Assembly: GCF_000971055.1 (NCBI RefSeq)
Contig: NZ_LARW01000090.1
Location: 1 to 64,000 of the forward strand
Source: Sphingomonas sp. SRS2
Lineage (GTDB): Bacteria > Pseudomonadota > Alphaproteobacteria > Sphingomonadales > Sphingomonadaceae
DNA length: 64,000 nt
Reading direction: 5' to 3'
Part shown: one piece after another, positions 1 through 11,312 of the stretch
Layout: every line of letters starts with the position of its first letter
Numbering within the stretch: the stretch's first letter is position 1
Program-made: the position numbers and the translations under genes
Notes under the pieces: generated by a model
What the model was told of the DNA's origin: nothing
The model's database searches: none
The model's input: the letters and a program-made list of their open reading frames with translations, nothing else

Positions 1-66
1 CGGCTTACCCAGACAATGCGGTTCCATCTTTGCCCACTGGGCGTCGGTCAGTACGAAGCGTTCCAT
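1..66 (-). mobile_element. 5' tip of an IS5-type transposase gene, cut by the window edge
   Basis: The reverse strand from base 66 to base 1 reads an open 22-codon start beginning MERFVLTDAQWAKMEPHC, which I recognise as the N-terminus of IS5-superfamily (IS427-like group) transposases. The gene runs off the left end, so integrity and any programmed frameshift cannot be judged. Between bases 67 and about 105 the sequence TGTGAATC occurs twice, which may belong to the element's terminal region. I cannot fix the inverted repeat or the target-site duplication. Confidence 0.75.
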
Positions 67-154
67 CCAAAGTGTGAATCACATCTCCCCAAAAATGTGA
101 ATCCTAAATCCCCACAACCCCTAGTCTCCTCGGGGCGCTTTGACCTTTTGGCGG

Positions 155-177
155 CCCCGGCCTCCGCCGGGGCGACG
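155..177. repeat. Interspersed GC-rich palindromic repeat, single copy
   Basis: This stretch forms a CCCCGGC/GCCGGGG hairpin followed by CGACG. It lies between the IS fragment and the stop codon of the M20 peptidase. The same core recurs as inverted pairs near 3.1 kb and 27.3 kb, so it belongs to a dispersed intergenic repeat family. Here only one arm is seen, with no partner before the IS end. It may also act as a transcription end for the peptidase gene. Confidence 0.6.
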
Positions 178-178
178 A

Positions 179-1501
179 TTATCTTGCACGCCGCTCCGCG
201 CTCAGCCGTGACATCAATATCGCCGCACGCTTGGCCTGAAGCGGGACCGACGTCAGGTCGACCGTTTCGCCCGGCGCGTGATCGCCGGTGCTGTACGGTC
301 CCATGCCTGCAAAGCTGTCGACGTCCTTCGCCACGAAGCTGACATCGCCCGCGCCGCGCTTCAAAGGGTCGAGCACCGGCATTTCGGGCAGGCCCATGTC
401 GCGGTTGACGATGTTGAGCCGGTCCAGGATCGCCTTGTTGCCCGGCGTCGGCGCCATCGCCGGATAGCCGCCCGCCGGAAATTCGATCGTCGCGCCAGTG
501 CCCGGAAGATGATCGGCAACGATTGCCTTCATCTTCGTGCGTGCCCGTTCAGTCTGCTCGTCGGACAAGGTGCGCAGGTCGCCGCGCGCTTCGGCCAGCG
601 GCGCTATTATGTTGGTCTTGCCGGTCGCGGTCGCGCGGATGCCCTCCGCATCGGTCGACTGGGTCGCGCCGCCTGCGATCAGGCCGACATTATAGGTCAG
701 GTTGGTCTCCGGCAGTTCGCGGCGGAAGCGGTCGATGATCCGCGCCAGTTCATAGATCGCGCCATAGCCGGCCTTATCGCTGAATATGCCGCTCGAATGG
801 CCGGTCTTGCCGGTCGCCCGCAGGATCCAGCTGTTCGAGGAGCGCCGCGCGATGGAGCCCATGTCGCGGCCATTGTCGCGCACCAGCCCTTCATAATCGA
901 GCGCGACATCGGCGCGCTTGCCCGCCGCGATCAGGTCCGCGCGGGCGATCTCGATCGGGTCGCCTGCGTCCTCCTCGTCGCCGGTCAGCACGACTTCGAT
1001 ATCGGCGCCGGCCAGCGTTCCGGCCGCCTTCATCGCGCGCAAGGCGGCGATCATCACGACCATGCCGCCCTTGTCGTCGCCCGCGCCGGGGCCCTCTGCC
1101 TTGTCGCCTTTCACCGTCCATGTCTGGAACGGGCTGTCCGGTTCGAAAACCGTATCGAGATGGCCGATCAGCAAAAGGCGCTTGCCACGCCCATTGCCCT
1201 TGTGGGTCGCGACGATGTGGCCAGCGCGCCCGGCCTTTTCCATCGGCACCCACTTCACCTTGAAGCCCAGTGGTTCGAATTCCGCGCGCATCATCTCGCC
1301 TACCCTGGTCACGCCGGCAATGTTGCGCGAACCCGAGTTGGTCTCGACCAGCGTCCTGAGCAACTCGATGCTGCGCGCCCGTTCGGCGTCGACGGTGCGG
1401 ACCATCTGCATTTCGCTCTTGCTCAACGCCGCGACAACGGGGGAGGCGGTTGAGATAAATAGGACACAGGCCGCGAGTTTCCGCCAGTTTCGGGTCGTCA
1501 T
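179..1501 (-). CDS. Secreted M20 family metallopeptidase (glutamate carboxypeptidase-like)
   Basis: The 440-residue product starts with a signal peptide (basic start, hydrophobic stretch, cleavage near the Ala-rich residues 22-25), so it is probably periplasmic. Metallopeptidase M20 features are clear: LLLIGHLDTVF (metal-binding His and Asp), GAGDDKGGMVVM (bridging Asp), and GDEEDAGDP (catalytic and metal-binding Glu residues), with a dimerisation domain in the second half. Length and order fit the carboxypeptidase G2-like group, which removes C-terminal glutamate or similar residues from small peptides or folates. The exact substrate cannot be read from sequence. It stands alone, divergent from the helicase gene, with an IS fragment just beyond its stop codon. 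Confidence 0.88.
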   Translation of the reverse strand: MTTRNWRKLAACVLFISTASPVVAALSKSEMQMVRTVDAERARSIELLRTLVETNSGSRNIAGVTRVGEMMRAEFEPLGFKVKWVPMEKAGRAGHIVATHKGNGRGKRLLLIGHLDTVFEPDSPFQTWTVKGDKAEGPGAGDDKGGMVVMIAALRAMKAAGTLAGADIEVVLTGDEEDAGDPIEIARADLIAAGKRADVALDYEGLVRDNGRDMGSIARRSSNSWILRATGKTGHSSGIFSDKAGYGAIYELARIIDRFRRELPETNLTYNVGLIAGGATQSTDAEGIRATATGKTNIIAPLAEARGDLRTLSDEQTERARTKMKAIVADHLPGTGATIEFPAGGYPAMAPTPGNKAILDRLNIVNRDMGLPEMPVLDPLKRGAGDVSFVAKDVDSFAGMGPYSTGDHAPGETVDLTSVPLQAKRAAILMSRLSAERRAR

Positions 1502-1736
1502 GAACAGCTCCGCTTGTAATCTGGATCAGGATGGATCATATGCAGCGCTGCGTCGATGCTGTTTTGCAGCATTTGGCCGATGAGCAGCGTGATCTCCTGT
1601 CCATTCCAAGGGACAGGCCGGCTCGGGCCCGCAGGACGCAAACCAAGCTGAGGCTTCCCAATTCACGCGGGTCGTCATGTGAACCCGCTGTCGCATGAAC
1701 GCCCGTTCGTGCGCCCGCACCTTTGAAAGTGCATCT

Positions 1737-3062
1737 GTGACCAAATTTTCCGAACTCGGTCTTATCGAGCCCCTGCAGCGCGCGCTGGCCGCCAAGGGCT
1801 ATGACATTCCCACCCCCATTCAGTCGCAGGCGATCCCGCCGCTGCTGGAAGGCCGCGACCTGTGCGGCATCGCGCAGACCGGCACCGGCAAGACCGCGGC
1901 GTTCGCGCTGCCGTCGCTCCACCATCTTTCCGAAAATCTGAAGCATACGCCGCCGCAGGGCTGCCGCATGCTGATCCTGGCGCCGACCCGCGAACTGGCG
2001 AGCCAGATCGCCGAGAGCTTCGTCCAATATGGCAAGTTCCTGCGGCTGAGCGTCGCCACCGTCTTCGGCGGCGTGCCGATCAACAAGCAGATCCGCCAGC
2101 TGTCGCGTGGCGTCGATGTCCTCGTCGCCACCCCTGGCCGCCTGCTCGACCTGATCGATCAGCGTGCGCTGAGCCTGAAGTTCGTCGAGATCTTCGTCCT
2201 CGACGAGGCCGACCAGATGCTTGACCTGGGCTTCATCCATGCGCTCAAGCGCGTCGATCAGCTGCTGCCGAAGAAGCGCCAGTCGCTGTTCTTCTCGGCG
2301 ACGATGCCCAAGGCGATCGCCGAACTGGGCGACCGTTTCCTGACCAACCCGGCCAAGGTGTCGGTCGCGCCCGCCGCGACGACCGCCGAGCGGGTTGAGC
2401 AGTACGCAACCTTCTGTAACCCGGCCGAGAAGCAGGCGCTGCTGACGCTGCGCATCCGTTCGGAGCCGATCGACCGCGCGCTGGTGTTCACCCGCACCAA
2501 GCACGGCGCCGATCGCGTCGTGAAGAATCTGCGCGCCGCCGGCATCGAATCGGAGGCGATCCACGGCAACAAAAGCCAGCCGCAGCGTGAACGCGCGCTG
2601 GGCCTGTTCCGCAAGGGCGACATCCGCATCCTCGTCGCGACCGATATCGCCGCGCGCGGCATCGACGTCGGCGGGGTCAGCCACGTGTTCAACTTCGAGC
2701 TGCCCAACGTTGCCGAGCAATATGTCCACCGCATCGGCCGCACCGCGCGCGCAGGCGCGGCGGGCATCGCCATCGCCTTCGTGGCCGATGACGAGCGGCC
2801 CTACCTCAAGGCGATCGAGAAGCTGACCAAGATCCAGCTGCAGATCCAGCCGCTGCCGGAGAACTTCATCAGCGAGAAGGCCAAGCTGCCCAAGCCCGTG
2901 CCGAGCGCGCCGCAGCCGCAGGGCGACCGCCGTCGTCACGATGCCGCCGGCGGCCGCAATGGGGCCGAGGGCCAGCCCAAGCGCCGTTTCAGCCGTCCCA
3001 AGGGTGCGCCCGGCGCGCATAAGGGCGCGGTGCGCCGCTTCGGCGGTGGGGGCGGACGGTAA
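1737..3062 (+). CDS. DEAD-box RNA helicase, RhlE-like
   Basis: The 441-residue product has the full DEAD-box series: Q-motif region (PTPIQSQAIPPLL), Walker A AQTGTGKT, PTRELA, VLDEADQMLDLGF, SAT, and HRIGRTARAG. After the two RecA-like domains (to about residue 370) comes a basic, Gly/Arg-rich tail typical of RhlE-type helicases that act on rRNA and mRNA structure. I chose the GTG at 1737 because homologues begin at MxKFSELGL. An in-frame ATG at 1695 would add 14 residues of poor family fit. The gene is monocistronic and followed by an inverted-repeat element. Confidence 0.92.
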   Translation: MTKFSELGLIEPLQRALAAKGYDIPTPIQSQAIPPLLEGRDLCGIAQTGTGKTAAFALPSLHHLSENLKHTPPQGCRMLILAPTRELASQIAESFVQYGKFLRLSVATVFGGVPINKQIRQLSRGVDVLVATPGRLLDLIDQRALSLKFVEIFVLDEADQMLDLGFIHALKRVDQLLPKKRQSLFFSATMPKAIAELGDRFLTNPAKVSVAPAATTAERVEQYATFCNPAEKQALLTLRIRSEPIDRALVFTRTKHGADRVVKNLRAAGIESEAIHGNKSQPQRERALGLFRKGDIRILVATDIAARGIDVGGVSHVFNFELPNVAEQYVHRIGRTARAGAAGIAIAFVADDERPYLKAIEKLTKIQLQIQPLPENFISEKAKLPKPVPSAPQPQGDRRRHDAAGGRNGAEGQPKRRFSRPKGAPGAHKGAVRRFGGGGGR

Positions 3063-3077
3063 CTCTCAATCCTAAGG

Positions 3078-3165
3078 CGTCATGCCAGCGGAGGCTGGCA
3101 TCTCGGGAGGCTAGGGCGCTCGTCCACCTCCTGAGACCCCAGCCTTCGCTGGGGTGACGTCATGA
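3078..3165. repeat. Inverted pair of interspersed palindromic repeats
   Basis: Two imperfect hairpins (ATGCCAGC...GCTGGCAT at about 3081-3101 and ACCCCAGC...GCTGGGGT at about 3135-3155) sit in opposite orientation. CGTCA/TGACG lies on the outer flanks and GGGAGG/CCTCCT on the inner sides. The arrangement resembles a REP/BIME-like element. It fills the gap between the convergent helicase and aminotransferase genes, where it could stop transcription from either side. Confidence 0.75.
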
Positions 3166-4320
3166 GTGGGTGAGTTTCGCCCGCATCTTCGCCAGGCGCT
3201 CGATCGCCGCGTCAAGGACGGCATCGTCCTTGCAATAGCAGAGCCGCACGATGTTGGTGACGGCGCCTTCCTCGAAGAAGGCGGATACCGGGATCGTCAC
3301 GACCCCGCCTTCGATCGCCATCCGGTCGGCAAAGGCCGCATCGTCGAGGGTAATTCCCGAGGCGGTCAGGTCGACGGAGACGAACCAGGTCGCCTGGCTC
3401 GGCAGCACCGCATAGCCGGCGGCCTCGAGCCCCGCGATCAGTCGGTCGCGTGAGCGCGCAAAGGCCGTACGCATCTCCATGAACCAGCTCGCGGGCTTCC
3501 CGAGCCCTTGAGTGACCGCGACCTGCAGGTTGGGCGGGGTGGTGAAGGTCATGAACTGGTGCGCTCTTGCCACCTGCGCGGCCAGCGCCTTGCCGGCGAC
3601 CATCCATCCGACCTTCCAGCCGGTCAGCGCGAAGATCTTGCCCGCCGAGCCGATCTTGACGGTGCGATCGCGCATGCCGGGCAGGGTGATCAACGGTATA
3701 TGTTCGCCGCCGAAGATGACATGCTCCCAGACCTCGTCGCAAACCGCGACGACATCATGACGGATGCAGCGGTCCGCGATCAGTTCGAGCGTGGCCCGAT
3801 CGTACATCCTGCCGGTGGGATTGGCGGGATTGTTGAAGATTATCAGCCGGGTCTTCGGTCCGACCGCGGCGTCGAGCGCCGCCGCATCGAGCGTCCAGTG
3901 CGGCGGTTCGAGGCGGATCAGCCGGGGAATGCCGCCAGCGCGGCGCACCATCGGCATATAGGCGTCGTAGAGGGGCTGGATCAGCACCACCTCGTCGCCT
4001 TCGGAGACAAGGCTGAGTATCGCCGCGGCGATCGCCTCGGTAGCGCCCGACGTCACGACGACTTCGGATTGCCAGTCGACATCGAGGCTATGATGGTCGC
4101 GATAGTGGCTCGCGACCGCGCGGCGCAGCTCGGGGAGGCCGAGCATCGGCGGATATTGATTGTAGCCATCGATCAGCGCATCGGCTGCGGCGCGGCGGAC
4201 ATCCTCCGGCCCCGGCGCGTCGGGAAAGCCCTGACCGAGATTGATCGCGCCGGTTTCGCGGGCGAGAGCCGACATCTTCTCGAATATCGTCGTAGGCAGC
4301 GCGGCGTAGACGGGGTTCAT
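3160..4320 (-). CDS. PLP-dependent class I/II aminotransferase
   Basis: The 386-residue product begins MNPVYAALPTTIFEKMSAL and shows fold-type I aminotransferase motifs: INLGQGFPD near the N-terminus, NNPANPTGRMY, VCDEVWEH, and the PLP-binding lysine in GSAGKIFALTGWKVGWM. The combination resembles the kynurenine/methionine aminotransferase group (YbdL-like, or DapC-like in some annotations). It probably transfers amino groups between amino acids and 2-oxo acids in the cytoplasm; the donor cannot be named. The gene starts 8 bases after the DedA stop codon, so the two are probably co-transcribed. No residue loss is visible. Confidence 0.87.
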   Translation of the reverse strand: MNPVYAALPTTIFEKMSALARETGAINLGQGFPDAPGPEDVRRAAADALIDGYNQYPPMLGLPELRRAVASHYRDHHSLDVDWQSEVVVTSGATEAIAAAILSLVSEGDEVVLIQPLYDAYMPMVRRAGGIPRLIRLEPPHWTLDAAALDAAVGPKTRLIIFNNPANPTGRMYDRATLELIADRCIRHDVVAVCDEVWEHVIFGGEHIPLITLPGMRDRTVKIGSAGKIFALTGWKVGWMVAGKALAAQVARAHQFMTFTTPPNLQVAVTQGLGKPASWFMEMRTAFARSRDRLIAGLEAAGYAVLPSQATWFVSVDLTASGITLDDAAFADRMAIEGGVVTIPVSAFFEEGAVTNIVRLCYCKDDAVLDAAIERLAKMRAKLTHS

Positions 4321-4328
4321 GCGATCTC

Positions 4329-4961
4329 TCAGGCGTTGGGAACCGGCTTTTTCAGCCGGTGCCAGATGAACCAGACGCCGCCGACCACGATCGAGCCGAC
4401 GATCACGAAATCAATCATGTGGAGTATTCCGCTCAGCCGTGGATCGGTGCGCCATTGCTCGCCCAGCTTCATCCCTATCCAGGCGAGACCGTAACACCAC
4501 GGCCACGATCCGATGAAGGTATAGAAGTGGAAGCGCCACAGGTTCATCCGCGCGACTCCTGCCGGAAATGCGATGAACGAGCGGATCGCGGGAAGCAGGC
4601 GGCAGACCAGAACGGTCAGGTCACCCCAGCGGGAAAAGAAGCGCTCTGCCCGGTCAAGATCGCCATGGCTCATCAGCACATAGCGGCCCCAGCGGTCGAT
4701 CACTGCACGGCCCCCGCGCTTGCCGAATTCATAGGCGAAGATCGATCCGACATTGCAGCCGATCGCCCCGGCGGTTGCGGCCATATACAGATCGAACCGC
4801 CCCGTGGAGACCAGATAGCCCGCGAAGGGCATGATGATCTCGGACGGCAACGGGATGCAGGCGCTCTCGATCGCCATCAGGATGACAATCCCGGTATAGC
4901 CGGTCGTCGAGATCACGGTGATGATGAAGCCAGCGACGATGGCTATGATCTTGTGAAACAT
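4329..4961 (-). CDS. DedA family membrane protein
   Basis: The 210-residue protein has several hydrophobic segments and the DedA/SNARE-associated signature: a Glu-containing stretch SACIPLPSEIIMPFAGYL, a Gly-rich loop (GSIFAYEFGKRGGR), and FPAGVARMNLWRFHFYTFIGS. DedA proteins are inner-membrane proteins implicated in undecaprenyl-phosphate or phospholipid translocation and in membrane homeostasis. It is the first gene of a two-gene unit with the aminotransferase downstream; no functional link is obvious. Confidence 0.9.
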   Translation of the reverse strand: MFHKIIAIVAGFIITVISTTGYTGIVILMAIESACIPLPSEIIMPFAGYLVSTGRFDLYMAATAGAIGCNVGSIFAYEFGKRGGRAVIDRWGRYVLMSHGDLDRAERFFSRWGDLTVLVCRLLPAIRSFIAFPAGVARMNLWRFHFYTFIGSWPWCYGLAWIGMKLGEQWRTDPRLSGILHMIDFVIVGSIVVGGVWFIWHRLKKPVPNA

Positions 4962-5005
4962 GACTATCGGTTAACGGCGGCGGCAGGGGATGGCAAACCG
5001 GTCAC

Positions 5006-6883
5006 TCAGATGGGCCGGTTCGCCCCCTTGCCGTCGAGGACTTCCCGCACTTTGACGCCCAGTTGCGTGACGCTGAACGGCTTCGGCAGGAAGGCGACCC
5101 CGGCGTCGAGCATGCCATTATGGACGACTGCGTTGCGGGTATAGCCGGTGGTGAACAGGACCTTCACATCGGGCCGGATTTTCAAGGCGGCATCGGCGAG
5201 CTTGCGGCCATTCATCTCGGGCATGACGATATCGGTGAACATCATCGTGATGGACGGCTGCTCGCCGAGAGCCTTGAGCGCATCGCTGCCGTTGGCTGCC
5301 GAAATCACGACATAGCCGAGCTCGCGCAACGCATCGACCGAGAAGTGGCGGACCCGCTGCTCATCCTCGACCACGAGCACCGTCTCGCCCGGCCGCGCGG
5401 TCGGCACGACGGCCTCGCTTATCGCAGGGCGGCTGCGCGTATCGGCAATCTGGCCGATATGACGCGGAATATAGAGTTTTACCGTGGTGCCATGGTCAGG
5501 CTCGGAATAAATCGCGGCATGGCCACCAGTCTGCTTCATGAAGCCGAAAATCTGGCTGAGACCCAGGCCGGTGCCCTTGCCCACGGGCTTGGTGGTGAAA
5601 AATGGGTCGAAGGCCTTGGCGATGACATCGGCGCTCATGCCAGTGCCTGTGTCGGTGACGCTGAGCATGACATATTGGCCGGGCGTCACATCGCCGCGCG
5701 AGCGGGCGTAATCATCGTCGAGATAGGCGTTCGCGGTTTCGATCGTGATATGGCCGCCCTCGGGCATCGCATCGCGCGCGTTGACGGCGAGATTGATCAC
5801 AGCATTTTCGAGTTGGCTTGGGTCGACGAAGGTACGCCACAACCCGCCCGCCAGCACGGTTTCGACCATATATTGCTCGCCTACCGTGCGCTGAAGCAGT
5901 TCGGACATGCTGGCGACGAGCTTGTTGACGTCGACTGTGAGGGGCGCGAGCGGTTGCTGGCGGGAAAAGGCGAGCAGTCGTGCTGTCAATGCCGCCGCGC
6001 GCTCGGCGCCCTCATGCGCGTTATCGATATAGCGCAGTAGCCGGTCGGGATCGCCGAGCCGCCGGCGGGCGAGATCAAGGCTGCCGATGACGATAGCCAG
6101 CATGTTGTTGAAGTCGTGCGCGATGCCTCCGGTCAGCTGGCCGATCGATTCCATCTTCTGCATCTGTCGCATCTGTTCTTCAGCGTTTTCGCGCGCGGTC
6201 ATCTGATCGCGCAGGGCGGCTCCGGCGGCAAGCGCCTCGTCGCGCGCCTTCAATATCTCGCTCTCGCGCCGGACGCTATCGTTGATCACGACCGCCGCGG
6301 CCACCAGCGTAATCAGCACCGCGCCGACCAGCATCAGGCCAAGGCCCTGTACCAGCAGATCGGTCTGACGCCGCCGCTCGCTCAATAGCCGTTCCTCCTC
6401 GTTCACCATCTGCTGCATGATGGTGAGGGCCACCTTCATGCGGCGCACGCCTTCACCGGTTTCGATGCGAGAGGTCTCGCCCCGCTGCTCTCCGGCATCC
6501 GCGGCCACGACGCCTTGCCTGGCGAAGGCGAGCTTCGCAGCGATGGCGCGGCGCAACCTGGCCACGTTGGAGATCTGAAGCGGATTGTCGCTGACTTCGA
6601 AGGCCAGACGGTCGAGCGAAGGATCTATCTCATCGGCAAGCTTGTTAAGGTTCGCCTTCATCGCGGGACTGCGGGTCAGCACATAGCCGCGATGCTCGGA
6701 CTCGATCGCGCGGACGTGATCGGTCAGGCCGGTCAGCAATATCTGCACACGGAGCGAATGTTCAGACCAGTCGCCCGCCCGGCTTTGCGCGCGCGCAAGA
6801 AAGAGCGCTGCGACCGTCGCCAAGATGGCAACGATCAATCCGGCAAGTGCAAGATAAGGAACGCGTCTTCTAGCCAACCCCAT
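5006..6883 (-). CDS. CHASE3-type hybrid sensor histidine kinase with receiver domain
   Basis: The 625-residue protein has an N-terminal membrane segment (residues about 10-30), a predicted helical CHASE3-like sensory region with the ESEHRGYVLT motif (about 35-170), and a second membrane segment (about 180-205). A coiled stretch leads to the phosphoacceptor motif [12 protein letters not shown] (His256). The ATPase domain has NLAVNARDAMP, DTGTGM and GKGTGLGLS boxes. The C-terminal receiver has its phosphorylatable Asp551 in MFTDIVMPEMNG. This is the HWE-free 'HDFNN' kinase type common in alphaproteobacteria. It lies between ligA and dedA on the same strand with 63 bp to ligA. The signal is unknown. 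Confidence 0.9.
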   Translation of the reverse strand: MGLARRRVPYLALAGLIVAILATVAALFLARAQSRAGDWSEHSLRVQILLTGLTDHVRAIESEHRGYVLTRSPAMKANLNKLADEIDPSLDRLAFEVSDNPLQISNVARLRRAIAAKLAFARQGVVAADAGEQRGETSRIETGEGVRRMKVALTIMQQMVNEEERLLSERRRQTDLLVQGLGLMLVGAVLITLVAAAVVINDSVRRESEILKARDEALAAGAALRDQMTARENAEEQMRQMQKMESIGQLTGGIAHDFNNMLAIVIGSLDLARRRLGDPDRLLRYIDNAHEGAERAAALTARLLAFSRQQPLAPLTVDVNKLVASMSELLQRTVGEQYMVETVLAGGLWRTFVDPSQLENAVINLAVNARDAMPEGGHITIETANAYLDDDYARSRGDVTPGQYVMLSVTDTGTGMSADVIAKAFDPFFTTKPVGKGTGLGLSQIFGFMKQTGGHAAIYSEPDHGTTVKLYIPRHIGQIADTRSRPAISEAVVPTARPGETVLVVEDEQRVRHFSVDALRELGYVVISAANGSDALKALGEQPSITMMFTDIVMPEMNGRKLADAALKIRPDVKVLFTTGYTRNAVVHNGMLDAGVAFLPKPFSVTQLGVKVREVLDGKGANRPI

Positions 6884-6946
6884 GACGTTTTCTTAGGGCC
6901 GTTCCGCCGGGTCGCAAGGGAAATCCCGTTTCCATGCGAGCTGAAT

Positions 6947-9082
<2,136 letters not shown>

Positions 9083-9242
9083 CTAGGCGGTACGGCGCGC
9101 TATCGCCAAGCTTCGCTGTGATCCCGCCGACCAGGCTTAAAGCGACGAGCATCATCATCCATGTGCCAGGCCGGGCGCGGTGATTGGTGAGGCTGGCATT
9201 ATCGCACCGAAGCCCGCGCACCCGAAGGAATAGTCGCTGCCG

Positions 9243-11312
9243 TCAGGCGACCTTGGCTTCGACGGGACCGGCGGTGATCATCACGATAGCGCGCAGGATC
9301 TGCTCGGGCGTGAAGGGCTTAAACAACATCGCCGTTCCCTCGGCCAGGTCGGCATTCTCCACCGCATCGGCATTGCCGGTGATCATGATGGCCGGCAGGC
9401 CGGGGCGGCATTCTCGCGCGCGGCGGACGAGTTCGCTGCCCGACAGATGCGGCATCGCATAATCGGTAATGAGCAGGTCGAACGCGGCATCGGCGTCGGA
9501 CAGCAGCATAAGCGCCTCCGGCCCGTCGCCTGCGGTCATGACCTTATGGCCGAAGTCGCTCAGCATCGCCTCGGCCGTCGCGCGAACGCCCTCATGGTCG
9601 TCGACCAGCAGGATGCTGAGACCCGCGGCGGTGGGCGTGGGGAGGGCTGATGCCTCGATCACGGCGGCCGGCGCCATCGCGCTGGCGGGAGCGCGGGGCA
9701 GCCATATCTGCACCGTCGTGCCCTGGCCAAGCTGGCTGGCGATCCGGATCGTGCCGCCCGATTGCTGGGCGAAGCCATAGACCATGCTGAGGCCAAGGCC
9801 GGTGCCTTTGCCGATATCCTTGGTCGTGAAGAAGGGCTCCATCACCCGCTCGAGCATCTCCGGGGCGATTCCGGACCCATTGTCGGCGACCTCGAACACT
9901 ACATAATTACCGGCGGGAAGCCCGCCCTGATCGCCTAGGATGGTGTCGTTGTGAACAGAGACGGTGACAGTGCCGCCCTGCGGCATGGCGTCGCGTGCGT
10001 TGATGATCAGATTCATCAGCGCCAGTTCGAGTTGCGCGTCGTCGGCATAGGCCGGCCATACCGCCTTGTCGGTCTCCCAGGCGAGCGTGGTCAACCCACC
10101 CAGCGTATGCTCCAGCAGATCGCTCACCGATTTCGCCAAGGCGGCGGCGTCGATCGGGGCAGGGGCGAGCTTCTGCTTGCGGGCGAAGGAGAGCAGGCGG
10201 GCGACCAGCTCGGCGCCTTGCTCGGCGGCATGTTTGGTCATGGTGATGATCTTGCGCTGATCGTCCTTCAATTCGACGCGCCGCTCGATCATGCCCAGTC
10301 CACCGAGGACGGCAGCCAGCAGATTGTTGAAATCATGGGCAATTCCGCCGGTCAGCTTCCCGATCGCATCCATCTTGCGCGACTGGAGGAGCTGGAGTTC
10401 GAGTTGCTTGCGGTCGGTGATGTCGAGCAGGGTGCCGGCAATCTCTACCGCTTTGCCATCTTCGTCGCGCAGTGTGACGGCCTGGTCCAGGAAATGCTTG
10501 TAGTCGCCATTGGCGCATTGCCAGCGATATTCGACACCCGAGCTTTCGCCGCTCACGCGCGCCGCCAATGCCGTTTCGACCCGTACCCGATCGTCGGGAT
10601 GCAGCCTTTCCCGCCAGAGCTCCGGCGATCCCCGGACCTCGTCGAGCATGAATCCCGTCAGCGCCTCGAAATTGCCGCTGACATATTTGGGAACGCGCGG
10701 GGCGGCCTCGGGCTCTTCTAGATAGAGCGCGATCGGCAGCGAATCGATGATCGCCAGCTGACGCTTCTCGGCGAGACGCAATTCCCGTTCGGTGCGCAGT
10801 AATTCGGCGTTGGCGCGCAGATTTTCGTCGAGCAGCGCCTGTTCGGCGCGCGCCTTGTGCTGGATTTCCCGGCGCATCCGGTAGAGATCGACGAACACCG
10901 CGACCTTGGATTGCAGTACGACAGGTTCGACCGGCTTGAACACATAATCGACCGCGCCCATCGAATAGCCGCGGATCAGATGTTCGGTCTCCTTGTTGAC
11001 CGCGGACAGGAAGATGATCGGAATGCGTTTGGTCTGTTCGCGGCTGCGGATGATCTGGGCGCACTCATAGCCGTCCATCATCGGCATATAGACGTCGAGC
11101 AGGATGACTGCGAACTCGTCCTTGAGGAGATGGCGTAATGCTTCCTCGCCCGAGCGCGCCAGGACGACCTCCGCGACATCCTCCAGCACGGTCCGCAACG
11201 CGAGCAGGTTGCGCTCGTCGTCATCGACCACGAGAATCCGCGCGGGTTCGTCGTTGCTATCGTCGAGCAGCTTCAGCCGGCTGTCGTCTTTCACCGGGAG
11301 CGACACGATCAT
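9243..11312 (-). CDS. Hybrid histidine kinase: receiver-PAS-kinase-receiver
   Basis: The 689-residue, apparently soluble protein starts with a receiver domain (Asp73 in [12 protein letters not shown]). A helical linker and a PAS domain (about 195-300) follow. The kinase core has [14 protein letters not shown] (His326) and ATPase boxes [17 protein letters not shown] and GKGTGLGLS. The C-terminal receiver has Asp617 in [14 protein letters not shown] chose the ATG at 11312 because it forms a 4-bp ATGA overlap with the stop codon of the upstream HAMP-array kinase and has a GGCGGCGGA ribosome site just before it. A longer in-frame start at 11366 would overlap that gene by 58 bp. The overlap suggests coupled translation and a joint phosphorelay. 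Confidence 0.9.
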   Translation of the reverse strand: MIVSLPVKDDSRLKLLDDSNDEPARILVVDDDERNLLALRTVLEDVAEVVLARSGEEALRHLLKDEFAVILLDVYMPMMDGYECAQIIRSREQTKRIPIIFLSAVNKETEHLIRGYSMGAVDYVFKPVEPVVLQSKVAVFVDLYRMRREIQHKARAEQALLDENLRANAELLRTERELRLAEKRQLAIIDSLPIALYLEEPEAAPRVPKYVSGNFEALTGFMLDEVRGSPELWRERLHPDDRVRVETALAARVSGESSGVEYRWQCANGDYKHFLDQAVTLRDEDGKAVEIAGTLLDITDRKQLELQLLQSRKMDAIGKLTGGIAHDFNNLLAAVLGGLGMIERRVELKDDQRKIITMTKHAAEQGAELVARLLSFARKQKLAPAPIDAAALAKSVSDLLEHTLGGLTTLAWETDKAVWPAYADDAQLELALMNLIINARDAMPQGGTVTVSVHNDTILGDQGGLPAGNYVVFEVADNGSGIAPEMLERVMEPFFTTKDIGKGTGLGLSMVYGFAQQSGGTIRIASQLGQGTTVQIWLPRAPASAMAPAAVIEASALPTPTAAGLSILLVDDHEGVRATAEAMLSDFGHKVMTAGDGPEALMLLSDADAAFDLLITDYAMPHLSGSELVRRARECRPGLPAIMITGNADAVENADLAEGTAMLFKPFTPEQILRAIVMITAGPVEAKVA

